Of a stretch of DNA of 64,000 nucleotides, positions 1 through 10,139 are shown one piece after another; the stretch's first letter is position 1, and the number at the start of each line of letters is the position of its first letter. The stretch spans positions 1-64,000 of the forward strand of contig NZ_JASZYV010000002.1 of the NCBI RefSeq assembly GCF_030316895.1, given 5' to 3'. The notes under the pieces are model-generated. The model saw only the letters and a program-made list of their open reading frames with translations, was not told the origin of the DNA and made no database searches. The DNA is from Variovorax dokdonensis. GTDB lineage: Bacteria; Pseudomonadota; Gammaproteobacteria; Burkholderiales; Burkholderiaceae_C. The position numbers and the translations under genes are program-made.

Positions 1-1
1 T

Positions 2-274
2 TGGCTTGGCAAGTTCAAGATCGGAGGCGTGGGCTTCGGGCCCGTCACGGGGTCCTTGCTGGCGGGGGTTCTGATCGGCAACTTCTGGCACGTGCCCGTG
101 TCCGACACCGCCAAATCCCTGCTGTTTCTCATGTTCATGTACGGCATTGGATTCTCGGCGGGCCCGGGCTTCGTCCGGGGCGTGCGCGACGGCGGCTGGC
201 GGTGGGTGGCCCTTGCTAGGCCCGCGAGGGCATCGCAAGGGATGCGGGCATCCAGCTGCCTTAGCGCAGACTGA
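2..274 (+). pseudogene. AspT/YidE-type transporter fragment, truncated at both visible ends
   Basis: The frame starting at base 2 reads as the interior of an aspartate:alanine-antiporter (AspT/YidE/YbjL) family membrane protein: glycine-rich GFGPVTGSLLAG, then LIGNF and a hydrophobic stretch ending in YGIGFSAGPGF. These strings are typical of the duplicated membrane domain of that family. The resemblance stops after about residue 71 (near base 216). The last 19 residues look unrelated, and a stop follows at 272-274, whereas full members are above 500 aa. The start lies outside the window. I read it as a gene cut by a rearrangement, with the foreign DNA beginning near 216. Family assignment is from recall of motifs only. 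Confidence 0.6.
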
Positions 275-583
275 CACCGAGGATCGCGTCGATTTGTCAG
301 GGGACCGAGGTGCCCTAACAAAGGTCACATTGAACGCCCGCTTCCCGGGGAGCTCAAGGCCCGCATTGGGCACAAAGGAGTCGGTCCGCTGCGTTGTGTC
401 AAACGACCGATCAGTGCCCAAAGCGGCTGTACCTGAAGCTCCGTTCCAGACATTGAACGAAGGTCCGCTTTCGAGAAGGTGGGATGTCTGCAACGGGCGC
501 ATTGCTGAAGTAGCGACCTCAGGAAACCAGACCTTCGCTCGCGACAGTCGCCATGCGCTCTGACTGGACTTCGACTTGAGAGT
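275..583. other. Intergenic stretch with no recognisable gene
   Basis: No convincing reading frame is seen on either strand between the broken transporter and the next minus-strand gene. Base composition is clearly lower in G+C than in the housekeeping part of the window. A GCCCTAAC string near 312 resembles an integron core site in reverse, but no partner half was found. The stretch is best regarded as part of the acquired segment. Confidence 0.5.
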
Positions 584-1150
584 CTATGCTGGGAACTCCA
601 CGCGTTCGATTGAGTATCCCAACGGCGACACCAAACTGCGCGCTGGAAATTTCTCACCGCCTTGCACCTTTTCGTATGTCTGACGGGGCAGACAGAACCT
701 CCCTCCTGGATACCCGGCGAGTTCACGGAAACGCACGTACTGTTTGCAGGTAGTCCAAGATTTTCGATATGGACTCGCCTCACTCTTTGTCGACAGCGTC
801 ACGACAATCTGTCCGGGCTCCGCGAGCGCAATATGAAGCGCGAACAACGCAACATATAGGTTCGCCCAGCACATCGAGGCCAAGAGGATTGGCATCATCA
901 GCAAAATCGCTTTGCGCTTAGTCGCCGTTAGCTGTGCCCCCAGTGCGTCCAACCAGGCTCTTGAGAAGGATGTGAACAACGCGATTCCGATGCTTCCAAG
1001 TCCAGCGGCAAGTTCAGTTGGAGTGGAAAGGGCGAATTCGAGCTGGAAACTCACAACCAGCGACAAGAGGCCCATACCGTACCAAGCGAGCGGAAGCCAC
1101 CTTGCCTTTGACATCGCCTGGGTCGCCGCTGTGGCACCAGGGCCGGTCAT
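584..1150 (-). CDS. Hypothetical membrane protein
   Basis: A 188-residue protein that I do not recognise. The N-terminal half carries about three hydrophobic segments (near residues 17-40, 46-66 and 79-108), consistent with an inner-membrane protein. The C-terminal 70 residues are polar, with two cysteines (CKQYV and FCLPR). The ATG at 1150 has no clear Shine-Dalgarno; a second ATG at 1111 (MSKARW) is an alternative start. Codon use is less GC-biased than in the housekeeping genes, which fits horizontal acquisition together with its minus-strand neighbours. No function can be proposed. Confidence 0.5.
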   Translation of the reverse strand: MTGPGATAATQAMSKARWLPLAWYGMGLLSLVVSFQLEFALSTPTELAAGLGSIGIALFTSFSRAWLDALGAQLTATKRKAILLMMPILLASMCWANLYVALFALHIALAEPGQIVVTLSTKSEASPYRKSWTTCKQYVRFRELAGYPGGRFCLPRQTYEKVQGGEKFPARSLVSPLGYSIERVEFPA

Positions 1151-1264
1151 GCGGATGCCAGCGAGCGGGGTCGAATCCAGTGCGTTTTCATCATGGTCCT
1201 GGCACCGTTCGGTTAGCCCGCACGCACCAATGTGTGCCTAGTGGCGTAGTTGCACGAACTTCCG

Positions 1265-1285
1265 CACGTGGCCGGATTCTGACGG
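1265..1285. repeat. Degenerate GGCCGGATTC repeat, copy 1
   Basis: The string TGGCCGGATTCTGACGG lies between the membrane-protein gene and the acetyltransferase gene. It matches related copies near 2199 and 2795 over about 15 bases. The best copy (near 2801) is a perfect small hairpin, GGCCG-GATT-CGGCC. All clear copies fall in gaps between the small minus-strand genes. Confidence 0.45.
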
Positions 1286-1331
1286 AATGCCCCCGGCAGG
1301 ACGGCGTAGCAGTGACTGCTCGACAAAGAAA

Positions 1332-1769
1332 TCAAAGGTCTCTGTGCAAGCTCACCAGTCCTTGCTCGCCAAAGCCCACGTGCTCGTAGAACGCGGCCGC
1401 TGGAGAAGACCTGCCTGTGACTAGATTGATGCTTCGAAATCCTCGGCCACGCAGTTCACTAGTGGCCGTTTCCAACAACGCCCGGCCGAGACCTTTGGAT
1501 TGGAATTGTTGGGTAATGCACATCTCTTTCAATTGGAATGTCCATCCATTCACCCAGCGCTCGCCCCACCCCAGCGCAAATCCAACGGGACTTCCCTCTC
1601 GAATGAGCCCCCATCCGAGGAACGAAGGAAATTCGGCGAATGATTCGAGGCGCTCCAAGACGGCGTCACGCGACCAGCCATCGCTCCAAGGCGGGGAGTT
1701 AAAGACTTCCTGGTAGACGCCTGCGAAGTCCGTAATGTTGGATGTAGTGATGGTGACGAAGCGGTTCAT
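1332..1769 (-). CDS. GNAT-family N-acetyltransferase
   Basis: A 145-residue GNAT acetyltransferase, which would transfer an acetyl group from acetyl-CoA to an amine; the substrate is unknown. The acetyl-CoA-binding signature is visible near residues 86-96 as QSKGLGRALLE (the Q/R-x-x-G-x-G/A motif), preceded by the beta-strand MCITQQF and followed by the C-terminal AAAFYEHVGF typical of motif B. The start at 1769 (MNRFVTI) gives the usual family length; an upstream in-frame start adds 17 uncharacteristic residues. It is a solitary gene inside the acquired segment. Such orphan acetyltransferases are common cargo of mobile DNA, including small-molecule resistance functions, but nothing here fixes the substrate. 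Confidence 0.8.
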   Translation of the reverse strand: MNRFVTITTSNITDFAGVYQEVFNSPPWSDGWSRDAVLERLESFAEFPSFLGWGLIREGSPVGFALGWGERWVNGWTFQLKEMCITQQFQSKGLGRALLETATSELRGRGFRSINLVTGRSSPAAAFYEHVGFGEQGLVSLHRDL

Positions 1770-1873
1770 CTGACAGCCCGTATGGCCAGGAATTCTCGCA
1801 GCCTGGCTTCTGGTGCGCACTCACCACACTTGAGGATGTGCCGCCATCGAGACGGCGATGGCGACGTCTGTTC

Positions 1874-1911
1874 ATGGCCGGTGGCGGCTGTCTGGGGAGA
1901 GAACGGTCACT
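1874..1911. repeat. Possible distant copy of the left-end repeat
   Basis: The gap between the acetyltransferase and the next gene contains ATGGCCGGTGGCGGC followed by GAACGGTCACTCC. This shares the GGCCGG core and the GACCG/CGGTC element seen around 2199 and 2795, but is much more divergent. It overlaps the 3' end of the 85-aa gene. Listed as a weak member only. Confidence 0.25.
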
Positions 1912-2164
1912 CCGCGGGAGTAGCTGCTTCAACCCAAACGACCTCACCGGGATGGTGCTGGTCGATGGTATCGAGCGCGCCCTCCAAGATGAGCGGGTCA
2001 CGCGCTCCCAGCGGGTAGATGAAGCGTGACAGGCCTTTCTCCTTTCGAGCGCCGTAGTCTTCCTCTGTGATGGCATCCGAGCCGCACCAGACCGAACGTC
2101 CCGAATCCGCTGCAAGACGCAACGCCTCCGTCAGACCGGTGGGGGTGATTGCGAGGAAGACCAC
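1907..2164 (-). CDS. Hypothetical 85-residue protein
   Basis: A small soluble protein of about 85 residues that I do not recognise. The best start is the GTG at 2164, because AAGGAG lies five bases upstream of it; the open frame continues further upstream but without such a site. The sequence begins with a hydrophobic strand (VVFLAITPTG), followed by a helix-like segment and an acidic EED motif, and ends in VVWVEAATP. There are no membrane segments and no metal motifs. It lies between the acetyltransferase and the broken kinase gene, all on the minus strand, so co-transcription is possible. Confidence 0.55.
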   Translation of the reverse strand: MVFLAITPTGLTEALRLAADSGRSVWCGSDAITEEDYGARKEKGLSRFIYPLGARDPLILEGALDTIDQHHPGEVVWVEAATPAE

Positions 2165-2195
2165 GTTTGCTCCTTTTGATTGCGGGGATGGCAGG

Positions 2196-2225
2196 CGACC
2201 GCTCCTGGCCGGATTCTGCCGCTGC
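2196..2225. repeat. Degenerate GGCCGGATTC repeat, copy 2
   Basis: GACCGCTCCTGGCCGGATTC followed by TGCCGC lies between the 85-aa gene and the kinase gene. It shares GACCGC, TGGCCGGATTC and GCCGC in the same order with the copy near 2789-2817. Confidence 0.5.
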
Positions 2226-2738
2226 TCACGCCGCGAGGGGCCGAACACGCGAGCTTTCAAAAATCAGGTTCGCGGCCTCGCTCGCAGGGATAAGCGCCGA
2301 ATCTATGACTAGGCGTTGGGACGTCCAGGTCTCGTACTCGCGCCGCAGAACCTCGTCCCAGTTCGGCAGTCTGCCTTCCGGAATTTCGGCCTTCCGGCTC
2401 TCGACGCGCCGGCGGTGCTCCGCGGCGTCCGAGCACACAACCTCAACCTCAAGCAATTCCTTCGATGCGCTCGACGCCACATCCCGCCATGCTTTCGGGT
2501 GACCGCTAGCGGATTGACGCAATCGGCGATGACAGTGGTTCCGAGCGCAAGGTTGGATTTCGCCAGCTCGTAGGCCAAAACGTAGCCGAGAGGCCCCCGC
2601 CTCGTCCAATTCGCCTGCTTTCATCAGCGCTTGCTCAATGGTATCGATGCGCAGATATGCAGCAGGCAACCGAGCGACCAATTTGCGCGCTATGGTGGTC
2701 TTGCCGGTGCCCGGCAGTCCACCAAGAACAATCAGCAT
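2226..2738 (-). pseudogene. P-loop (AAA/Zeta-like) kinase, broken by two compensating frameshifts
   Basis: The start at 2738 has a GAGGAG ribosome binding site. The protein opens with the Walker A loop GGLPGTGKTT (residues 6-15), as in small AAA-type ATP-binding kinases that phosphorylate small molecules. After DEAG (about residue 46) the similarity moves to another frame, which reads PLGYVLAYELAKSNLALG then TTVIADCVNPLAVTR. It returns to the first frame at AWRDVASS and continues to ...VRPLAA at 2226. The data fit one extra G in the run near 2605 and one missing base near 2510. Read without correction, about 35 central residues are scrambled, so the gene is either a recent pseudogene or carries two sequencing errors. 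A repaired protein would be about 170 residues. Confidence 0.65.
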
Positions 2739-2756
2739 CGCTTTCTCCTCGTGATG

Positions 2757-2819
2757 CGGGCTGGGGCGCGATTCTGCCGCACGTCGGATGACCGCAGTTG
2801 GCCGGATTCGGCCGCACCC
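2757..2819. repeat. Degenerate GGCCGGATTC repeat, tandem copy 3
   Basis: Two related units sit upstream of the kinase start: GGCGCGATTCTGCCGCAC (about 2763-2780) and ATGACCGCAGTTGGCCGGATTC (split here only for reading; about 2788-2809), followed by GGCCGCAC. The second unit contains the inverted repeat GGCCG-GATT-CGGCC. Copies of the same motif occur at 2196 and 1265. Confidence 0.5.
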
Positions 2820-3423
2820 GCGTGGCGCCGACGGGCCTCGGGGCAGCGTTTGAGGCAGCTTCAAAGCAGCCTTCACTTTTGGGCTCACTGTACCGTGGAG
2901 AAATACTCTAGGTTCGCGCCTGCCCGGACAAAGTAGTAGTCGATTCAATGGGCCCGTTACGGTCGTTGGGCTCCGCAACGCCTATGCCCGCATCGCTGAC
3001 CCCGTACTCCATGGTGGTCAGCTACGGTGTGGATGAGCGAAAGCAACTCGTGCCCGATTGCTTGGCCAGTCATTGCAAGGGCGACTGCTTGCGCGAAAGG
3101 CGAACTCAAGACAAGGATGGTTTGAGGACAGAAACTCGCAGCCCTCGCGAACGCACGGTCTGCAACGGCCGCAGGGCTGGCCTGCGGCGGGTACTTGCTT
3201 TACCCGCTTGTTGCGGTTCCTTTGCCCCGTGAGATGCGCGTGCTCGTGATGCCTGTACTCGCGAGCGAAAAGGATTGTGCCGGGCACGTCGCTCGAAGCC
3301 GCACGATCCCCGCTTACGACGACTAGAACTGGGCGCCTCCCTTGTCAACGCAGGAGTCAGACATAGGGGGCGGCCAATCTTTGGTTCTAAAGCGGCCAGA
3401 CTTTGCTGCCGCCTACAAATCGA
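2820..3423. other. Long intergenic region between the acquired genes and gyrB
   Basis: No credible gene is seen on either strand; the open frames here are short and unlike known proteins. Two perfect hairpins lie back to back: CCGCAGG-GCTGG-CCTGCGG (3169-3187) and CGGGTA-CTTGCTT-TACCCG (3188-3206). Neither is followed by a T-run in either direction, so they are not ordinary intrinsic terminators. The region marks the border between the conserved gyrB backbone and the acquired segment. Confidence 0.5.
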
Positions 3424-6060
<2,637 letters not shown>

Positions 6061-6146
6061 TCAAACTCTTGCATTGGGTGGGGCCAAGTGGCTCCACAGG
6101 TGCAGCCGGCGACATGGGCCGGCGCGGGGTGTTGTCTCTTCGCGGA

Positions 6147-7253
6147 TCAGATCCGCATCGGCATCACGACGTACTTGAAGTCGTTGTTGTCCGGAATGGT
6201 GACCAGGGCCGAACTGTTGGAGTCCTGCAGGTCGATGCGCACCATGTCCTGGCTCATGTTGCCCAGGGCCTCGATCAGGTAGCTGACGTTGAAGCCGATC
6301 TCGATGGCGTCGCCGCCATAGTCGATGTCGAGTTCATCCTGCGCTTCTTCCTGCTCGGCGTTGCTCGAGGCGATGCGCAGCGTGCCGGGTTCGATGTTCA
6401 GGCGAACGCCCTTGAACTTGTCGGAAGTCAGGATGGCCGTGCGGTTGAGCGCAGCGAGCAGCGCGGTGCGACCCAGCGTGACGCTGTTCTTGTGGCCCTT
6501 GGGAATCACGCGGTTGTAGTCGGGGAACTTGCCTTCGACCAGCTTGGTGACGAACTCCATGCCGCCGAAGTTGAAGCGCGCCTGGTTGCTGGCGAACTGC
6601 ATCTCGATCGAGCCTTCTGCATCCGACAGCAGGCGCTGCAGTTCAAGCACGGTCTTGCGCGGCAGGATCACTTCCTGGCGCGGCACTTCGACGTCGAGCG
6701 TGGCATTGGCGAAGGCCAGGCGGTGACCGTCGGTGGCGACCAGCGACAGTTGCTTGCCCTCGGCCACGAACAGGATGCCGTTGAGGTAGTAGCGGATGTC
6801 GTGAACCGCCATGGCAAAGGAGACTTGCGAAAGCAGGTTCTTGAGCGTCTTTTGCGGCACGCTGAACGACGGGCCGAAGTTGGCCGACTCCTGAACCAGC
6901 GGGAAGTCTTCGGCCGGCAGGCTCTGCAGCGTGAAGCGGCTCTTTCCGCCCTTGAGCACCAGCTTGCTCTGGTTCGATTCCAGGCTCACCGTCTGGTCAG
7001 CCGGCATGGACCGCAGGATGTCCACCAGCTTGCGCGCGCCGATGGTGGTGGTGAAGGCGCCATCGTCCCCGCCAAGCTCGGCCGTGGTGCGAATCTGGAT
7101 CTCAAGATCGCTGGTCGTCAGCTGGATCTGCCCGCCCGCCTTGCGGATCAGGACGTTGGCCAGGATCGGCAGTGTGTGTCGACGCTCGACGATGCCGGCG
7201 ACCGACTGGAGCGCCGCGAGGACTTTGTCTTGAGTTGCCTTCAAAACGATCAT
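6147..7253 (-). CDS. dnaN: DNA polymerase III subunit beta (sliding clamp)
   Basis: The ring-shaped processivity clamp of the replicative polymerase. It is 368 residues, standard for the family, with three repeated clamp domains. The N-terminus MIVLKATQDKV and the C-terminal VVMPMRI are both characteristic; the latter contributes to the hydrophobic cleft that binds clamp-binding motifs. The ATG at 7253 was chosen because AGAGGT precedes it and the first domain starts there; an upstream in-frame start adds 16 basic residues without family support. The gene lies 149 bp downstream of dnaA. Confidence 0.98.
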   Translation of the reverse strand: MIVLKATQDKVLAALQSVAGIVERRHTLPILANVLIRKAGGQIQLTTSDLEIQIRTTAELGGDDGAFTTTIGARKLVDILRSMPADQTVSLESNQSKLVLKGGKSRFTLQSLPAEDFPLVQESANFGPSFSVPQKTLKNLLSQVSFAMAVHDIRYYLNGILFVAEGKQLSLVATDGHRLAFANATLDVEVPRQEVILPRKTVLELQRLLSDAEGSIEMQFASNQARFNFGGMEFVTKLVEGKFPDYNRVIPKGHKNSVTLGRTALLAALNRTAILTSDKFKGVRLNIEPGTLRIASSNAEQEEAQDELDIDYGGDAIEIGFNVSYLIEALGNMSQDMVRIDLQDSNSSALVTIPDNNDFKYVVMPMRI

Positions 7254-7402
7254 GTGTCTACCTCTTCTCTTCTTTATTGCTTTCCGGAACTGGAGCCCCA
7301 TTCACCGCAAGCTTCGCGCCTGAAACCGACGCTGCGGCGACGTCGACATGATGGACGAGCCGGGTGTCGCGATGGTGGCAAGGCGGGCGCATGGACGCTG
7401 GC

Positions 7403-8782
7403 TCAGCCTTTCAACGTCTGCTCGAGCACGTGCAGCTGCTGGTTGAGCTCGGACAATTGCTGGCGCTCGCCAGAAATCTTGCGTACCGCATGCAAGACCG
7501 TGGTGTGGTCGCGGCCGCCGAAGAGCTCGCCGATCTCGGGCAGACTCTTCTGGGTCAGCTCCTTGGCCAGGTACATGGCAATCTGACGCGGCCGGGCAAT
7601 AGAGGCCGGGCGCTTCTTGCTGTACATGTCGGCGACCTTGATCTTGTAGTAGTCGGCCACCGTCTTCTGGATGTTCTCGACGGAGATCTGCCGGTTCTGA
7701 ATGGAAAGCAGATCGCGTAGCGCCTCGCGTGCCAGGACGATGGAGATCTCTTTCTGGTTGAAACGCGAGTAGGCCAGGATCTTGCGCAGCGCGCCTTCGA
7801 GTTCGCGCACGTTGGAGCGCACGTTCTTGGCAACGAAGAAGGCCACTTCTTCCGGCATCTCGGCGCCTTCGACCCGCGCCTTGTTGATCAGGATGGCCAC
7901 GCGCATCTCGAGTTCGGGGGGCTCGATGGCCACCGTCAGACCCGAATCGAAGCGAGATACCAGTCGCTCGTGAATGTCCGACAGTCCCTTGGGGTAGGTG
8001 TCGCTCGTCATCACGATGTGACTCTTCTTGGCCAGCAGCGCTTCGAAGGCGTTGAAGAACTCTTCCTGCGTACGGTCCTTGTTGGCGAAGAACTGGACGT
8101 CGTCGATCAGGAGCAGGTCGAGCGAGTGGTAGCGCTCCTTGAATTCATCGAAGGTCTTGCGCTGATAGGCTTTGACCACATCCGAGACGAACTGCTCGGC
8201 GTGGATGTAGAGAACCTTGGCGTCCGGCCGATCGACCTGCAGCCGGTTGCCTACCGCATGCATCAGGTGAGTCTTGCCCAGGCCGACGCCGCCATAGATG
8301 AACAGCGGGTTGTACAGATGTCCCGGCATGCCGGCCACGTGCATGGCCGCTGCGCGCGCCATGCGGTTGGCGGTGCCCTCGACCAGCGTGTCGAAGGTCA
8401 GGCTCGCATTGAGCCGGCTCTTGAAGCCCGATGCGGGCGGTTCCTCGCCGAGGCCGACCACGTCGCGGGGAACGTCGGTGTCTGGAACCACAGCCACAGG
8501 GGCAATACGGACGGGTGCTTCGCGCGGAGCAAGCGCTAACTCAATGGCGACGGGCTGGCCATTGAGCTTCTCGGCCATGGCGGCGATCTTGCCGGCGTAC
8601 TGAGCCCGGATCCAGTCGAGCTTGAAGCGGTTTGCGACGAAGACCGTGACGCGCGAAAGATCGTCCGCGACCTGTGCGGTCAGCGGCTTGATCCAGGTGT
8701 TGAACTGCTGCTCCGACAACTCTTGCGCGAGCTGATCGACGCAGGCTTGCCAAAGGCTTTGACCGATGCCGTCACTGGACAT
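7403..8782 (-). CDS. dnaA: Chromosomal replication initiator protein DnaA
   Basis: The AAA+ initiator that binds DnaA boxes and unwinds oriC. It is 459 residues. Domain I (residues 1-85) begins [13 protein letters not shown], and a Pro-rich linker spans about 86-125. The AAA+ domain has Walker A GGVGLGKT (164-171) and Walker B LLLIDDVQ (223-230). Domain IV carries the DNA-binding signature [11 protein letters not shown] near residue 425. It is transcribed away from the oriC region, and a DnaA box lies about 50 bp upstream of the start, consistent with the known autoregulation of dnaA. Confidence 0.98.
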   Translation of the reverse strand: MSSDGIGQSLWQACVDQLAQELSEQQFNTWIKPLTAQVADDLSRVTVFVANRFKLDWIRAQYAGKIAAMAEKLNGQPVAIELALAPREAPVRIAPVAVVPDTDVPRDVVGLGEEPPASGFKSRLNASLTFDTLVEGTANRMARAAAMHVAGMPGHLYNPLFIYGGVGLGKTHLMHAVGNRLQVDRPDAKVLYIHAEQFVSDVVKAYQRKTFDEFKERYHSLDLLLIDDVQFFANKDRTQEEFFNAFEALLAKKSHIVMTSDTYPKGLSDIHERLVSRFDSGLTVAIEPPELEMRVAILINKARVEGAEMPEEVAFFVAKNVRSNVRELEGALRKILAYSRFNQKEISIVLAREALRDLLSIQNRQISVENIQKTVADYYKIKVADMYSKKRPASIARPRQIAMYLAKELTQKSLPEIGELFGGRDHTTVLHAVRKISGERQQLSELNQQLHVLEQTLKG

Positions 8783-8831
8783 GGATGAAGGGGCGCACGG
8801 TTTGTCCGTCGGGCATTGTCGTTATGGAAAG

Positions 8832-8840
8832 TGTGGATAG
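8832..8840 (-). promoter_or_regulatory. DnaA box (CTATCCACA)
   Basis: Reads CTATCCACA on the minus strand, one mismatch from the consensus TTATCCACA. It lies 50 bp upstream of the dnaA start, so it could serve both initiation and dnaA autoregulation. Confidence 0.65.
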
Positions 8841-8881
8841 ATGCCCTGCAGGCAAGCTCGCCATTCTAACTTCTCAAGACC

Positions 8882-8890
8882 TTATCCACA
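8882..8890 (+). promoter_or_regulatory. DnaA box (TTATCCACA)
   Basis: A perfect match to the high-affinity DnaA-box consensus, 41 bases from the first box and in opposite orientation. Confidence 0.8.
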
Positions 8891-8944
8891 CCCCTTTTTG
8901 TCGTCCGCAAGTGGTGTGTCAAAGGGGTGGGTCAGCCCGCCAAA

Positions 8945-8973
8945 TTGTGCTTGGGCGAAATGTTTGCGATAAT
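8945..8973 (+). promoter_or_regulatory. Sigma-70 promoter of the rpmH operon
   Basis: TTGTGC (8945-8950) and GATAAT (8968-8973) are separated by exactly 17 bases. They lie about 230 bp upstream of the rpmH start, leaving a leader of about 220 nt. This is a strong candidate promoter for rpmH-rnpA-yidD-yidC. Confidence 0.6.
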
Positions 8974-9203
8974 GCCGGGTTTCCCTCAGTGGCGCGCGGA
9001 TTTAGCACTCGCGCGGGTCGGCGCGTGAGCGCCACGCATATGTGTTCTGGCATCGCAACGATTGCCGGAATGGCAAAGATGGGGGGAAGGAAAGTGGAAA
9101 CGCCTTGGCCGGCCAGAACCGCCAGGCTTTCACCCTCAGGCATTTAGGCAGGAATTGGCGGGCGTCTGGCCACTACGCCAAGACAAACAGGAAATTCTTC
9201 ATC

Positions 9204-9338
9204 ATGAAACGTACTTACCAAGCTTCCAAGACCCGTCGCGCCCGCACCCATGGCTTTCTGGTCCGCATGAAGACCCGTGGCGGCCGCGCCGTCATCAACG
9301 CTCGCCGCGCCAAGGGCCGCAAGCGCCTGGCCGTCTGA
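9204..9338 (+). CDS. rpmH: 50S ribosomal protein L34
   Basis: A 44-residue, highly basic protein with the invariant start MKRTYQ and the [15 protein letters not shown] core of L34, a component of the large ribosomal subunit. The full length matches the family. It is the first gene of the rpmH-rnpA-yidD-yidC transcription unit, and lies 88 bp upstream of rnpA. Confidence 0.98.
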   Translation: MKRTYQASKTRRARTHGFLVRMKTRGGRAVINARRAKGRKRLAV

Positions 9339-9426
9339 CGGCCAGAACCGGGTTCTCGCCCCGCCCGACGCCTCGATCCTGGCTGTCGCCGGTTTCGATG
9401 ATGGCCAGCCTGTCGCGTCACGTCCC

Positions 9427-9828
9427 ATGTTGCGGATGAAGACGCGCGCGCAATTCCAGGCCGTCCTTGCAGGAACTACGGTGGCGCGCACCTCTCACTT
9501 CGCATTGCACCGCCGTGTCATCGACCCGGCGGATTCGTCGCGCCCGTCAGAGCCGGGTCGTCACCCAGCTCCGCTGTTCGACGGCGAGGGGCCTTGGCTT
9601 GGCGCCATGGTGCCCAAACGGTGGGCACGGCGCGCCGTCACTCGCAATGCCATCAAGCGGCAGATCTATCAGGTGAGCGCCGGCGCAGAGCTCGGCGCGC
9701 AGCAGGCCGCCTTTTTGGTCCGCTTGCGTGCCGCTTTCGACAAGGCTCGGTTCCCCAGCGCAAGTTCCCCCGCGCTCAAGTTGGCAGTGCGCGAAGAACT
9801 CCAGCGCCTCTTCGAGCGCGCCAAATGA
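9427..9828 (+). CDS. rnpA: Ribonuclease P protein component
   Basis: The protein cofactor of RNase P, which helps the catalytic RNA remove the 5' leader of pre-tRNAs. It is 133 residues. The ATG at 9427 ([11 protein letters not shown]) begins the typical N-terminal sequence of the family; the frame is open further upstream but only through the rpmH region. The RNA-binding RNR motif is visible as [13 protein letters not shown]. Its stop overlaps the start of yidD (ATGA), implying translational coupling. Confidence 0.95.
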   Translation: MLRMKTRAQFQAVLAGTTVARTSHFALHRRVIDPADSSRPSEPGRHPAPLFDGEGPWLGAMVPKRWARRAVTRNAIKRQIYQVSAGAELGAQQAAFLVRLRAAFDKARFPSASSPALKLAVREELQRLFERAK

Positions 9829-10139
9829 GCGAACGTGCTGCACCGGCCTTTTCTGCGGCGCGCTCCGGATGGGCGGCGCGAGCCCTCATCGCGCTGGTGC
9901 GGGGATATCGGCTGATACTCAGTCCGTGGCTAGGCTCGGCCTGCCGATTCGAACCCACTTGCTCCGTCTACGCCATTGCTGCCCTGCAGACGCATGGCGC
10001 GGCACGCGGCAGCTATCTGACCTTGCGACGCCTGGCTCGTTGCCAACCCTGGTGCGACGGTGGGCACGATCCTGTCCCTTCGGCCGCGCCTGGCTTGTTC
10101 TCCCCTCTTCTCTCGAACGACAAGAAGCCTTCTCCATGA
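9825..10139 (+). CDS. yidD: Membrane protein insertion efficiency factor YidD
   Basis: A small membrane-associated protein of 104 residues that assists YidC-dependent insertion. The family signature [17 protein letters not shown] (about 37-53) and the second cysteine pair in RCQPWCDGG are present, and the N-terminus carries an amphipathic segment ([17 protein letters not shown]). The ATG at 9825 overlaps the rnpA stop by four bases and the yidD stop overlaps the yidC start by four bases. The three genes are therefore translationally coupled. Confidence 0.95.
   Translation: MSERAAPAFSAARSGWAARALIALVRGYRLILSPWLGSACRFEPTCSVYAIAALQTHGAARGSYLTLRRLARCQPWCDGGHDPVPSAAPGLFSPLLSNDKKPSP

Larger units (their letters stand above)
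8783..9203. other. oriC: Probable origin of replication (oriC), dnaA-rpmH intergenic region
   Basis: The 421-bp gap between divergent dnaA and rpmH contains two DnaA boxes in opposite orientation: CTATCCACA on the minus strand (8832-8840, one mismatch) and a perfect TTATCCACA on the plus strand (8882-8890). The gene context is the standard chromosomal origin neighbourhood of proteobacteria. Only two boxes are recognisable by eye, fewer than in many origins, so further weak boxes or a second part of the origin may exist. Confidence 0.75.

Noticed and set aside
300..345. GCCCTAAC ... CATTGAACG, resembling half of an integron attC site
   Set aside because: No matching GTTRRRY partner at a suitable distance and no integrase gene; the repeats between the small genes have a different core.
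2948..3232. Plus-strand 94-codon frame between the kinase and gyrB
   Set aside because: Unlike any known protein, no ribosome binding site, Arg/Cys-rich random composition.
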